Assembly: GCA_038225095.1 (NCBI GenBank) | Contig: JBBREZ010000021.1 | Location: 1 to 28,772 of the forward strand | Length of the DNA: 28,772 nt | Reading direction: 5' to 3' | DNA from: JAPLGZ01 sp038225095 | GTDB lineage: Bacteria > Chloroflexota > Anaerolineae > Caldilineales > Caldilineaceae | In this document: positions 23,312 to 28,772 of the stretch, piece by piece | Numbering within the stretch: position 1 is the first letter of the stretch | Layout: each line of letters begins with the position of its first letter | Notes under the pieces: generated by a model | The model's input: only the letters and a program-made list of their open reading frames with translations | Told to the model about the DNA's origin: nothing | Database searches by the model: none | Translations under genes and position numbers: made by a program

Positions 23312-24256
23312 ATGAAAATACTCGTTTATGGTGCAGGAGTTTTAGGCACGCTCTATGCGGCACGATTACAGGCATCTGGCAACGATGTTTCTGTTCTAGC
23401 GCGGGGAACACGGTTAAGCGACATTGGCGCAAACGGTCTCATTTTAGAAGATATTATCACTAATCGTAAAACTACTGTTCCTGTCAAAGTTGTAGAACGA
23501 TTAGCTCCAGATGACAGTTATGATTTTATTGTTGTTTTGATGCGGAAGAATCAAATTTCAGCCGTTCTCCCGAAGCTTGCCGCCAATTCAAATACACGCA
23601 ACATCCTCTTTATGCACAATAACGCTGCGGGGTTTGATGAGATAAGCGAAGCTGTGGGTTGTGAGCGAATCCTGATCGGTTTTCCGGGCGCAGGCGGAAC
23701 TTTGGAAGGCAACGTCGTGCGCTACGGTCTGATTCCGCAGCAGCAAACGATGCTTGGCGAGTTGGATGGGCAGATTACTCCGCGTGTGGAGCAAGTTGCT
23801 GCGGCATTCAGAAAGGCAGGTTTTCCTGTCAGCATTAGCCGAAAGATTGATGCTTGGTTAAAAGCGCATGTGGCGTTTGTCACGTCTATTGCCGGAGCCT
23901 TATATATGGCCGGCGGAGACAATTATCGATTAGCGAAAATGTCCGAAGGAGTGCCGCTGATGGTGCGGGCGGTACGTGAAGGCTTCAAAGTGATACACGC
24001 GCTTAATATGCCTGTCATGCCCTTGAAACTTGCGGTTTTGTTTGAGTGGTTACCGCTCGTCGTGCCAGTTGCTTACTGGCGAAGCTATCTCGATTCTTCT
24101 ACAGGCGATTATTTTTTCGCGCGACACGCGCGGGCGGCTGGCGACGAGATGAAGCAATTGACTGACGAGTTTAGACAATTAATCAACGTGACCTCTGTTC
24201 CGACGCCCTGCTTGAATCAGTTATATCGGTATATAGATGAATACGCTGCTATGTGA
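23312..24256 (+). CDS. Ketopantoate reductase (ApbA/PanE)-like NADP-binding protein
   Basis: 314 residues with a Rossmann fold start, MKILVYGAGVLGTLYAARL (GAGVLG at 7-12), and a C-terminal helical domain, as in 2-dehydropantoate 2-reductases. These reduce ketopantoate to pantoate with NADPH in coenzyme A synthesis. The usual K-x3-N substrate motif reads KAHVA here (K184, Ala at 188), so the Asn is absent and the true substrate may differ. GGGAG around 23299-23303 serves as ribosome binding site. It stands alone between repeat-rich stretches; its wording is less GC-rich than its neighbours, which may point to transfer. Confidence 0.82.
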   Translation: MKILVYGAGVLGTLYAARLQASGNDVSVLARGTRLSDIGANGLILEDIITNRKTTVPVKVVERLAPDDSYDFIVVLMRKNQISAVLPKLAANSNTRNILFMHNNAAGFDEISEAVGCERILIGFPGAGGTLEGNVVRYGLIPQQQTMLGELDGQITPRVEQVAAAFRKAGFPVSISRKIDAWLKAHVAFVTSIAGALYMAGGDNYRLAKMSEGVPLMVRAVREGFKVIHALNMPVMPLKLAVLFEWLPLVVPVAYWRSYLDSSTGDYFFARHARAAGDEMKQLTDEFRQLINVTSVPTPCLNQLYRYIDEYAAM

Positions 24257-24421
24257 GAAACGCCGCCCAACAAATCATTCGAGCGGACTGCCTGCTAGTT
24301 TGCCTCTTATCAATCTTGTGTAATTACTTTACAATGTTCAAGGAGAAATCAACATATTCTCCCAACTCGGCTTTGTACCATTTTTCAATAGATGCTTCTT
24401 CTTGGCTGAGAAAACAGGCAA

Positions 24422-24463
24422 AGCGTTTTTGAACATCGGTACATACCGATGTTCAAAAACGCT
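24422..24463. repeat. Perfect 20-bp hairpin with a two-base loop
   Basis: AGCGTTTTTGAACATCGGTA (24422-24441) is followed after CA by its exact reverse complement (24444-24463). It lies in the 276-base gap between the reductase and GDPD genes. The A/T runs near the base could allow termination in both directions, or it may be a cruciform or mobile relic; no flanking duplication is visible. Confidence 0.75.
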
Positions 24464-24500
24464 GCCACTAGAAGATTTGTAAAGCAGAAGCCCAATCCCT

Positions 24501-24514
24501 AGTTTGTACAAACT
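24501..24514. promoter_or_regulatory. Perfect 14-bp palindrome, possible operator
   Basis: AGTTTGTACAAACT is its own reverse complement and lies 18 bases before the GDPD start. This could be a binding site for a dimeric repressor controlling the GDPD-DUF4258-DUF2283 operon. No regulator gene is adjacent. Confidence 0.35.
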
Positions 24515-24532
24515 CGAGCTAAGCTTTCCTAT

Positions 24533-25300
24533 ATGATTAACTGGCAGCAATTTCGTAATGAACGTAAAAGACGTGGCCGTCCGTTTGTGATGGCGCATCG
24601 CGGTGTGCCTGTGTTGGTGCCGGAAAATACCCTGCGCTCGTTTGCAATGGCCCTGCAACAGGGCGCTGATGTATTGGAAACCGATCTGCGGTTTACGCGT
24701 GATGGGCAAATTGTGCTCTTTCATGACCGTGCATTGGAGCGTACCACCGACGGCCAAGGCGCCCTGCACGATCAGCCGTTGCACGCGTTAAAACGGTTGC
24801 ATACCAAAGCGCCCGATGGTTCGCTGACCGACGCCGAGGTGCCCACTTTACTTGAGCTGATCGAGTATACGCAGGGCAAAATTCCTTTTCTTTTAGAACT
24901 CAAAGATCCGCTTTTTACCGATCCGCAACACGCCCGACAATTGATCGAATTGTTAGACGCGCACGGCGTCTTGCAAAGTTCAGCGATTGTCTCGTTTCAG
25001 CCGGATTATGTGGCGGCGGTCAAGGCCGCCTGCTCGGGAATACCGACGGGTAATATTACCCTCTGGAATCCGTGGCCATCGGGTAAGGCGCAATTGTTGG
25101 GCCCAATTTGGCCGTTACTTTACCTGAACCCAGGCTATGTGGCGTGGGCCCATCGACTGAATAAAGTCGTGGCCCCGCTCGATCCAACCCCCGAGACGCG
25201 CATGTGGTATTATATGAAGCTGGGCGTAGACGCTGTCCTCGCTGACCATCCAGCAACGGTGATTGCGGCGATTGACCGCTATCAAAATCATTCGTTATGA
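24533..25300 (+). CDS. Glycerophosphodiester phosphodiesterase family protein
   Basis: 255 residues, TIM-barrel GDPD. Active-site pattern: AHRG (H22, R23) with PENT (E31, N32), LETDLRFTRDG (E49, D51 metal ligands) and LFHDRALERTTDG (H64, D65), all in place. FLLELKDP and a late GVDAVLADHP complete the family pattern. It hydrolyses glycerophosphodiesters to glycerol-3-phosphate and an alcohol, here cytosolic since no signal peptide is visible. The stop overlaps the next start (ATGA), so translation is coupled to the toxin-like gene. Confidence 0.92.
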   Translation: MINWQQFRNERKRRGRPFVMAHRGVPVLVPENTLRSFAMALQQGADVLETDLRFTRDGQIVLFHDRALERTTDGQGALHDQPLHALKRLHTKAPDGSLTDAEVPTLLELIEYTQGKIPFLLELKDPLFTDPQHARQLIELLDAHGVLQSSAIVSFQPDYVAAVKAACSGIPTGNITLWNPWPSGKAQLLGPIWPLLYLNPGYVAWAHRLNKVVAPLDPTPETRMWYYMKLGVDAVLADHPATVIAAIDRYQNHSL

Positions 25301-25569
25301 AAGCAATTCGCTGGACGAATCACGCCGTTCAAAATCTGACTGAACGTGAAATTGATTGTTTAGAAGTGCAACATGCCATTACCGATCCAGAATTTATTAC
25401 GCCTGATCCGCCAAAGCGGGTGATCTATATGTGGCGTTATTTTGATGAACAATTACACCAAGCGATGCTACTCCGCGTGGTTATCGAAGCTGATGAATTT
25501 GAGTTTGTCGTCGTAACTCTCTACAAGACTTCTCAAATTCATCGATATTTGAAGGAGTTTTTGCCATGA
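25297..25569 (+). CDS. DUF4258 domain protein (putative RelE-like toxin)
   Basis: 90 residues. IRWTNHAVQNLTERE opens like DUF4258 proteins, followed by a central YMWRYFDEQLHQAMLLRVVIE and VVVTLYKTSQIHRYL, giving a small alpha/beta protein with a His/Lys/Arg-rich C-terminus. DUF4258 is related to RelE/ParE-type ribonuclease toxins; activity is inferred. It overlaps GDPD and the next gene by ATGA in both cases. Confidence 0.8.
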   Translation: MKAIRWTNHAVQNLTEREIDCLEVQHAITDPEFITPDPPKRVIYMWRYFDEQLHQAMLLRVVIEADEFEFVVVTLYKTSQIHRYLKEFLP

Positions 25570-25772
25570 AAGTTCTCTACGATCAGGAAACTGACACATT
25601 GGTAATTACCCTACGGGATGCAAAAATTCGTGAGAGTGATGAAGTGCGCCCTGGCATCATCGCCGATTTCGGCTATGATGGCGGCTTGGTGCGTTTAGAA
25701 ATTTTAACAGCTTCTAAAATTGTTGAGAAAGCAACTGAGATGCAGTTTGCTGTAGAAGGAATTGTTGTATAA
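25566..25772 (+). CDS. DUF2283 domain protein (putative antitoxin)
   Basis: 68 residues. KVLYDQETDTLVITL and EVRPGIIADFGYDGGLVRLEIL are the DUF2283 pattern; ILTASKIV follows. DUF2283 proteins are frequently paired with DUF4258 partners as a toxin-antitoxin-like module. The antitoxin follows the toxin here. Start codon overlaps the DUF4258 stop. Confidence 0.85.
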   Translation: MKVLYDQETDTLVITLRDAKIRESDEVRPGIIADFGYDGGLVRLEILTASKIVEKATEMQFAVEGIVV

Positions 25773-25878
25773 AAATGGCCTTATCATGTCGAAGTTGCCC
25801 GGACAATAGCGCTGCATAGCGTATGAGCACTGGAAATTATCTAGACTGTTATACCTGGCTGATCACTGATAACAAAAC

Positions 25879-25984
25879 GTAACTACTCAGCCCTTGTGTA
25901 GACAGGTAGACACGTAGCATACCCTGTCTACCTGTTTACCTGTCTACCTGTTTACCTAATGTAACGCTCCACCTGAGTAGTTAC
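25879..25984. mobile_element. 106-bp MITE with perfect 12-bp ends and 8-bp target duplication
   Basis: GTAACTACTCAG at 25879-25890 is the exact reverse complement of 25973-25984. The element is flanked by identical 8-mers, AACAAAAC at 25871-25878 and 25985-25992. The core holds a perfect 16-bp tandem repeat, CCTGTCTACCTGTTTA at 25923-25938 and 25939-25954, itself two versions of the 8-mer CCTGTYTA, and a partial inverted copy near 25898-25910. No coding capacity. It lies 20 bases before menG. Confidence 0.8.
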
Positions 25985-26004
25985 AACAAAACTTACGAGT
26001 AACC

Positions 26005-26724
26005 ATGAATCAATCAAACGCTACCATCCTACCCGGCGCCGAAGATAAGCCGGCCTTTGTCAACCGCATGTTTGCGCGCATCGCGCCCACCTACGACTTA
26101 ATGAACAAATTGATGACCGGTGGACAAGACCGCCGCTGGCGGCGTGAATTGCTCGATTATTGCGATTTGCCAGTGCATGGGCGCTTGTTGGATGTGGGCA
26201 CGGGGACGGGCGATATCGCCTATGAAAGTATGCGGCGCATTCCTGGCGTGCAGGCGTTTGGCGCCGATTTTACCTATGAAATGATGGCCGCTGGGGTGGG
26301 CAAGTTGCCGGGGCGCGATTTGCCGTTTATGCAAGCCGATACCTTCCACCTACCTTTTCCAGACAATACATTTGACGCGGTCGTCAGTGGCTTTCTGGTG
26401 CGCAACGTGGTTGATCGCATGGCGGCTTTTCGTGAGCAGGCGCGCATCACCAAACCAGGCGGGCGCGTGGTCTGTTTGGAAATTGCCCCGCCCAGCAACA
26501 CGCTCCTAGGGCCACTCTTTCGGCTATACTTCTTTACGATTGTGCCCTTGATCGGCACCTTGATCAGTGGCGATGCCGGGGCGTACAAATATCTGCCGCA
26601 AAGCACCGTTAATTTTCCGTCGCCGCACGCGCTAAAGCTCGATATGGAAAAAGCCGGTCTGCACAATGTGTTTTTTGTCGAACGGATGCTGGGCACTGTG
26701 GCGCTGCATGTCGGCACGAAGTGA
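26005..26724 (+). CDS. menG: Demethylmenaquinone methyltransferase (MenG/UbiE family)
   Basis: 239 residues. The N-terminal VNRMFARIAPTYDLMNKLM with RRWRRELL is the classic UbiE/COQ5 opening. Motif I is LLDVGTGTGDIA (D63), the post-motif region has GADFTYEMM, and the C-terminal part includes AGAYKYLPQSTVNFPSP, the family's second signature. It adds the final methyl group to the quinone ring in menaquinone synthesis, using S-adenosylmethionine, at the inner membrane face. NPDNTFDAVVSGFLVRN corresponds to motif IV. The upstream MITE (25879-25984) ends 20 bases before the start and may affect its promoter; no strong Shine-Dalgarno is visible. Confidence 0.9.
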   Translation: MNQSNATILPGAEDKPAFVNRMFARIAPTYDLMNKLMTGGQDRRWRRELLDYCDLPVHGRLLDVGTGTGDIAYESMRRIPGVQAFGADFTYEMMAAGVGKLPGRDLPFMQADTFHLPFPDNTFDAVVSGFLVRNVVDRMAAFREQARITKPGGRVVCLEIAPPSNTLLGPLFRLYFFTIVPLIGTLISGDAGAYKYLPQSTVNFPSPHALKLDMEKAGLHNVFFVERMLGTVALHVGTK

Positions 26725-26900
26725 GGGCAATAAGAAACCTTTCGGATTGTTACAGCCCATAATTAATGATGCCAGTTTGCATGCACAAAGGCGCACAGAA
26801 CGGATCAGAGCCGACAGGACTTTCCGTATAATTCGCTAAAGTGGATGATTAGCCGGAAAGCTTCCGTATAGTCATAGTTCGGCCGCGTGGATGTAGTGAG

Positions 26901-26941
26901 GTTGGCCGAGGCCAAGATTGTTTGTCGAGATGTTTGGTCAA
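26901..26941 (+). repeat. Degenerate 41-base direct repeat, copy 1
   Basis: Matches 27825-27865 at 33 of 41 positions, with the last 15 bases (GAGATGTTTGGTCAA) identical. The two copies bracket the DinB-like gene. Confidence 0.6.
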
Positions 26942-26998
26942 GCAAGCGATTCATCGGGTGCGGCATTTGCCATGCTATACTCCTGTCAGAATGAAACC

Positions 26999-27082
26999 CA
27001 GAGTTTTGAATTCGTAGGGGTATTCCCTTGTGGATACCCGCACCGGGCAGGCACAAGGCACTGCCCCTACAGGAAAACTCCG
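26999..27082. repeat. Interrupted inverted repeat with GTAGGGG ends
   Basis: 27014-27032 and 27052-27070 pair at 16 of 19 bases (GTAGGGG...TTGTG). Further out, GAGTTTT (27001-27007) pairs with AAAACTC (27074-27080). It resembles small dispersed palindromes with GTAGGGG/CCCCTAC ends common in environmental bacteria. Confidence 0.6.
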
Positions 27083-27174
27083 GTTCCCAAATTGACTTTA
27101 GTATAACAATGGTCTGCGATGATGCTTGACACAACGAAAGCCCAGATCGACAAGTGCCTGTTCAGGCCGCACGA

Positions 27175-27180
27175 AAGGAG
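27175..27180 (+). promoter_or_regulatory. Ribosome binding site deciding the DinB-like start
   Basis: AAGGAG, nine bases before ATG 27190. An earlier in-frame GTG at 27154 has no comparable site. Confidence 0.65.
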
Positions 27181-27189
27181 ACGCTGAGC

Positions 27190-27720
27190 ATGGAAACTCA
27201 ACCCGAACCGACCCTGGTCGAATTTGTTCGTTACAATCAGTGGGCCAACCAGCAGCTTCTGACGATCTGTATGAACCTCGACGAGGACCTGCTCACAACC
27301 AGCATTCCCGGTGCTTATGGGTCGATTCGTGAAACCTTCAGCCACCTCTTGCGTGCAGAAGCCGACTTTCTCAAGCGGATCCACGGAATGGGTCCGCAAC
27401 CCGCATTCAAGTGGGAAGAGGGTCCCAGCCTGGCACAAATGGCAACCTTTGCGGCTCAAGTAGCCGAGGCGTTTATGGACACAATACAGCGCGTCTCACC
27501 GACTCAGAACGTGCATGAGGAGGGGAACGGCTGGACCTTCGACTACCAAGCGCGGCTGATTTTCATGTCTCTGTTCTATCATGGTGTTGCGCACCGGACC
27601 GACATTACGACGTTCCTCAGCAGTCGAGGTGTGGCATTGCCTGAGTTGGATGTCTGGGGGTATCAGTCGGCGTACCCCGACCGCTTTCAGGCGAAGGTGA
27701 CGAAGGTGGCTGGTGATTGA
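27190..27720 (+). CDS. DinB-family metal-binding four-helix protein
   Basis: 176 residues. EFVRYNQWANQQLL is the typical first helix of DinB-like proteins; the three metal ligands are H52 (in ETFSHLLRAE) and H131/H135 (in FYHGVAHRTDI). DinB-like proteins are nickel- or zinc-binding four-helix bundles, some acting as thiol-dependent transferases; most have unknown substrates, despite the DNA-damage name. It is flanked by the two copies of a degenerate 41-base direct repeat and has no close operon partners. Confidence 0.85.
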   Translation: METQPEPTLVEFVRYNQWANQQLLTICMNLDEDLLTTSIPGAYGSIRETFSHLLRAEADFLKRIHGMGPQPAFKWEEGPSLAQMATFAAQVAEAFMDTIQRVSPTQNVHEEGNGWTFDYQARLIFMSLFYHGVAHRTDITTFLSSRGVALPELDVWGYQSAYPDRFQAKVTKVAGD

Positions 27721-28150
27721 CTCACGCGCCAACACTATATGCTCCGACATGGTTTTGACGTATCGTGGTGCATGGGCAGTCTGTGCGGATGATGTTGGGG
27801 TTCAGCGGCTTGGTGGCCATGAAGGTGACCGAGGCGGAGCTTGTTCTTTGAGATGTTTGGTCAAATCATAGGAAGCCAAGCGCAACAGCTATCAGTCGGC
27901 GATGCCTGTTCGTAATCATCAACAAAGGTTGGAGATGGCGAGGTTTGTTCTTCGCTTGCGGCCAGCGGCCGAACATCCGCTGCACCAGATTCGCTCTGCT
28001 CAGGGGTGATCTCGGCTTGTTTCCTTCGGCGATGTGGTCTCGTTAGCGGAGTAGTTGTGCTTTCGTCGCCCACTGGTGAGCTTAGGGTTAGCTGGACGTG
28101 GAAGGGTAGATATCTTTGAAGCTACAGACTGTCTGGCGCATGGAGGTAAG
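27721..28150. other. 430-base region without a convincing gene
   Basis: Includes the second copy of the degenerate direct repeat (27825-27865). Open frames on the minus strand around 27861-28227 have skewed, low-complexity composition and no recognised motif. A GGAGG at 28142-28146 serves the next gene. Confidence 0.55.
27825..27865 (+). repeat. Degenerate 41-base direct repeat, copy 2
   Basis: Partner of 26901-26941 (33/41). One reading frame in each copy gives similar peptides (AEAKIVCRDVWS here versus TEAELVL-stop-DVWS), so both may derive from the same lost gene. Confidence 0.6.
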
Positions 28151-28772
28151 ATGACTGGCTTATTGGCCTCTGAGAGAGTTGCCCATCTGCAAGCGATCCT
28201 TGCTGAATGGGACATTCCACCCATCACATCAATTGAAGCCGTCTACGAAGATCATCCCGTGTTCAAGGTCACGACGGTTGGTCCGGCTTTCACCCTTAAA
28301 GACATCTCCGACGCGCCTAACTTACCCCGCCTTGAGTTCACTCACAATGTGCTAACGCATGTGGCACGCTCGGGTCTCCAAGTCCGGTACCCATCCCTTC
28401 GCGATCCGCACAATTTACTGTGAATTCCCAAGGGCGCTTCTACCTCCTCTCCGAATTTATCGAGGCTGGCGAGTATCCGAGTGACCCTGAGCTGCTGCCC
28501 GAGCTGTTCTATCAAACGGGGCAAGCTATTGCCGGGCTTCACGAGGCGCTGGCCTCTTATCCAGACAAGGAGGTCAGCCGCAAAACCTGGCGTGAAGACT
28601 TGGCGGGTAGGGTGGCTGGGTGGATCTCCTCGCTTAGCGATGGATTGCCAGCGCCTCAGGTCGCGATGGTGAAGCGCGTGGGGCTGGAGCGCGAGGCTGA
28701 ACTCGAGGGTGCACTGCGCGGGTTGCCAGAGCAGCTCATTCACCGAGACTGCCATCCAGGCAACATACTCGT
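28151..28772 (+). pseudogene. APH/choline-kinase-like phosphotransferase, frameshifted and cut by window end
   Basis: The first frame, from ATG 28151 (GGAGG four bases upstream), encodes VAHLQAILAEWDIPPI, VFKVTTVGPAFTLKDIS and VLTHVARSGLQ, then hits a stop at 28421. From about 28384 a second frame continues with PVPIPSRSAQFTVNSQGRFY, LLSEFIEAGEYP and later LIHRDCHPGNIL, the Brenner-type catalytic loop with catalytic Asp and metal Asn. Joining them needs one missing base at about 28382-28384, which gives a natural SGLQVPVPIPS segment. The family phosphorylates aminoglycosides, homoserine, choline or similar small molecules; the substrate cannot be told. It is either a real pseudogene or a one-base sequence error; the remainder lies beyond 28772. 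Confidence 0.75.

Larger units (their letters stand above)
26725..27189. other. 465-base gene-free region
   Basis: No convincing gene. It includes a TTCCGTATA direct repeat (near 26821 and 26866), one copy of a 41-base degenerate direct repeat (26901-26941), a lone TATACT near 26976, and an inverted repeat (26999-27082). Confidence 0.6.

Noticed and set aside
25895..25960. CCTGTYTA array as a CRISPR
   Set aside because: Units are 8 or 16 bases, with no unique spacers; the array is inside a MITE and there are no cas genes.
27861..28227. Minus-strand open frames (70 and 75 codons) as genes
   Set aside because: Low-complexity, charged composition, no recognised motif and no ribosome binding site; they overlap a degenerate repeat and the start of the kinase gene.

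Overview
The window reads as chromosomal DNA of a Chloroflexota-like bacterium. This is an inference: the clues are GC-moderate DNA, frequent GTG/TTG starts, a GT2 plus DUF2304 pair, a menaquinone MenG, TPR and peptidase architectures, and many small dispersed repeats. No rRNA or tRNA gene was recognised. Every supported gene lies on the + strand.

Layout. 1-696: C-terminal part of a GH13 amylase/glucosidase, whose stop codon lies in a dispersed repeat. 697-1820: a transposon-like cassette with about 29-bp terminal inverted repeats and an exact 8-bp target duplication. Its only gene is a SAM methyltransferase and it has no transposase. 2247-5373: GT2 glycosyltransferase, DUF2304 membrane protein and an alkaline-phosphatase-superfamily phosphodiesterase. 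6051-8045: polysaccharide deacetylase and FemAB-like protein of the kind found in exosortase (XrtA/PEP-CTERM) exopolysaccharide loci. 8291-14254: a 1987-residue polytopic membrane protein with a very long TPR tail. 14630-18941: a secreted/anchored protein of unknown function, an MFS exporter, a DegT aminotransferase and a P-loop sulfotransferase-like protein. 19251-19480: remnant of another GH13 gene. 19682-22686: M23-like membrane protein with an unrecognised C-terminal domain, then a LysM membrane protein. 23312-24256: ketopantoate-reductase-like protein. 24533-25772: GDPD coupled by ATGA overlaps to a DUF4258/DUF2283 toxin-antitoxin-like pair. 25879-25984: a 106-bp MITE with perfect 12-bp ends and an 8-bp duplication. 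26005-26724: MenG. 27190-27720: DinB-like protein. 28151-end: an APH-type kinase gene with an apparent one-base deletion, cut by the window edge.

The region from about 2.2 to 22.7 kb is best read as a cell-surface glycoconjugate/envelope neighbourhood: sugar transfer, de-N-acetylation, amino-sugar synthesis, possible sulfation, export, and wall binding or remodelling. No exosortase, Wzx/Wzy or chain-length regulator is visible here.

The most notable signals are mobile or repetitive: the methyltransferase cassette, the MITE and a related palindromic element, and a modular repeat family bounded by CCCCACCC and GGGTGGGG that sits right after stop codons. The methyltransferase cassette inserted into one of those repeats. 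All calls come from reading the sequence; no database search was run.
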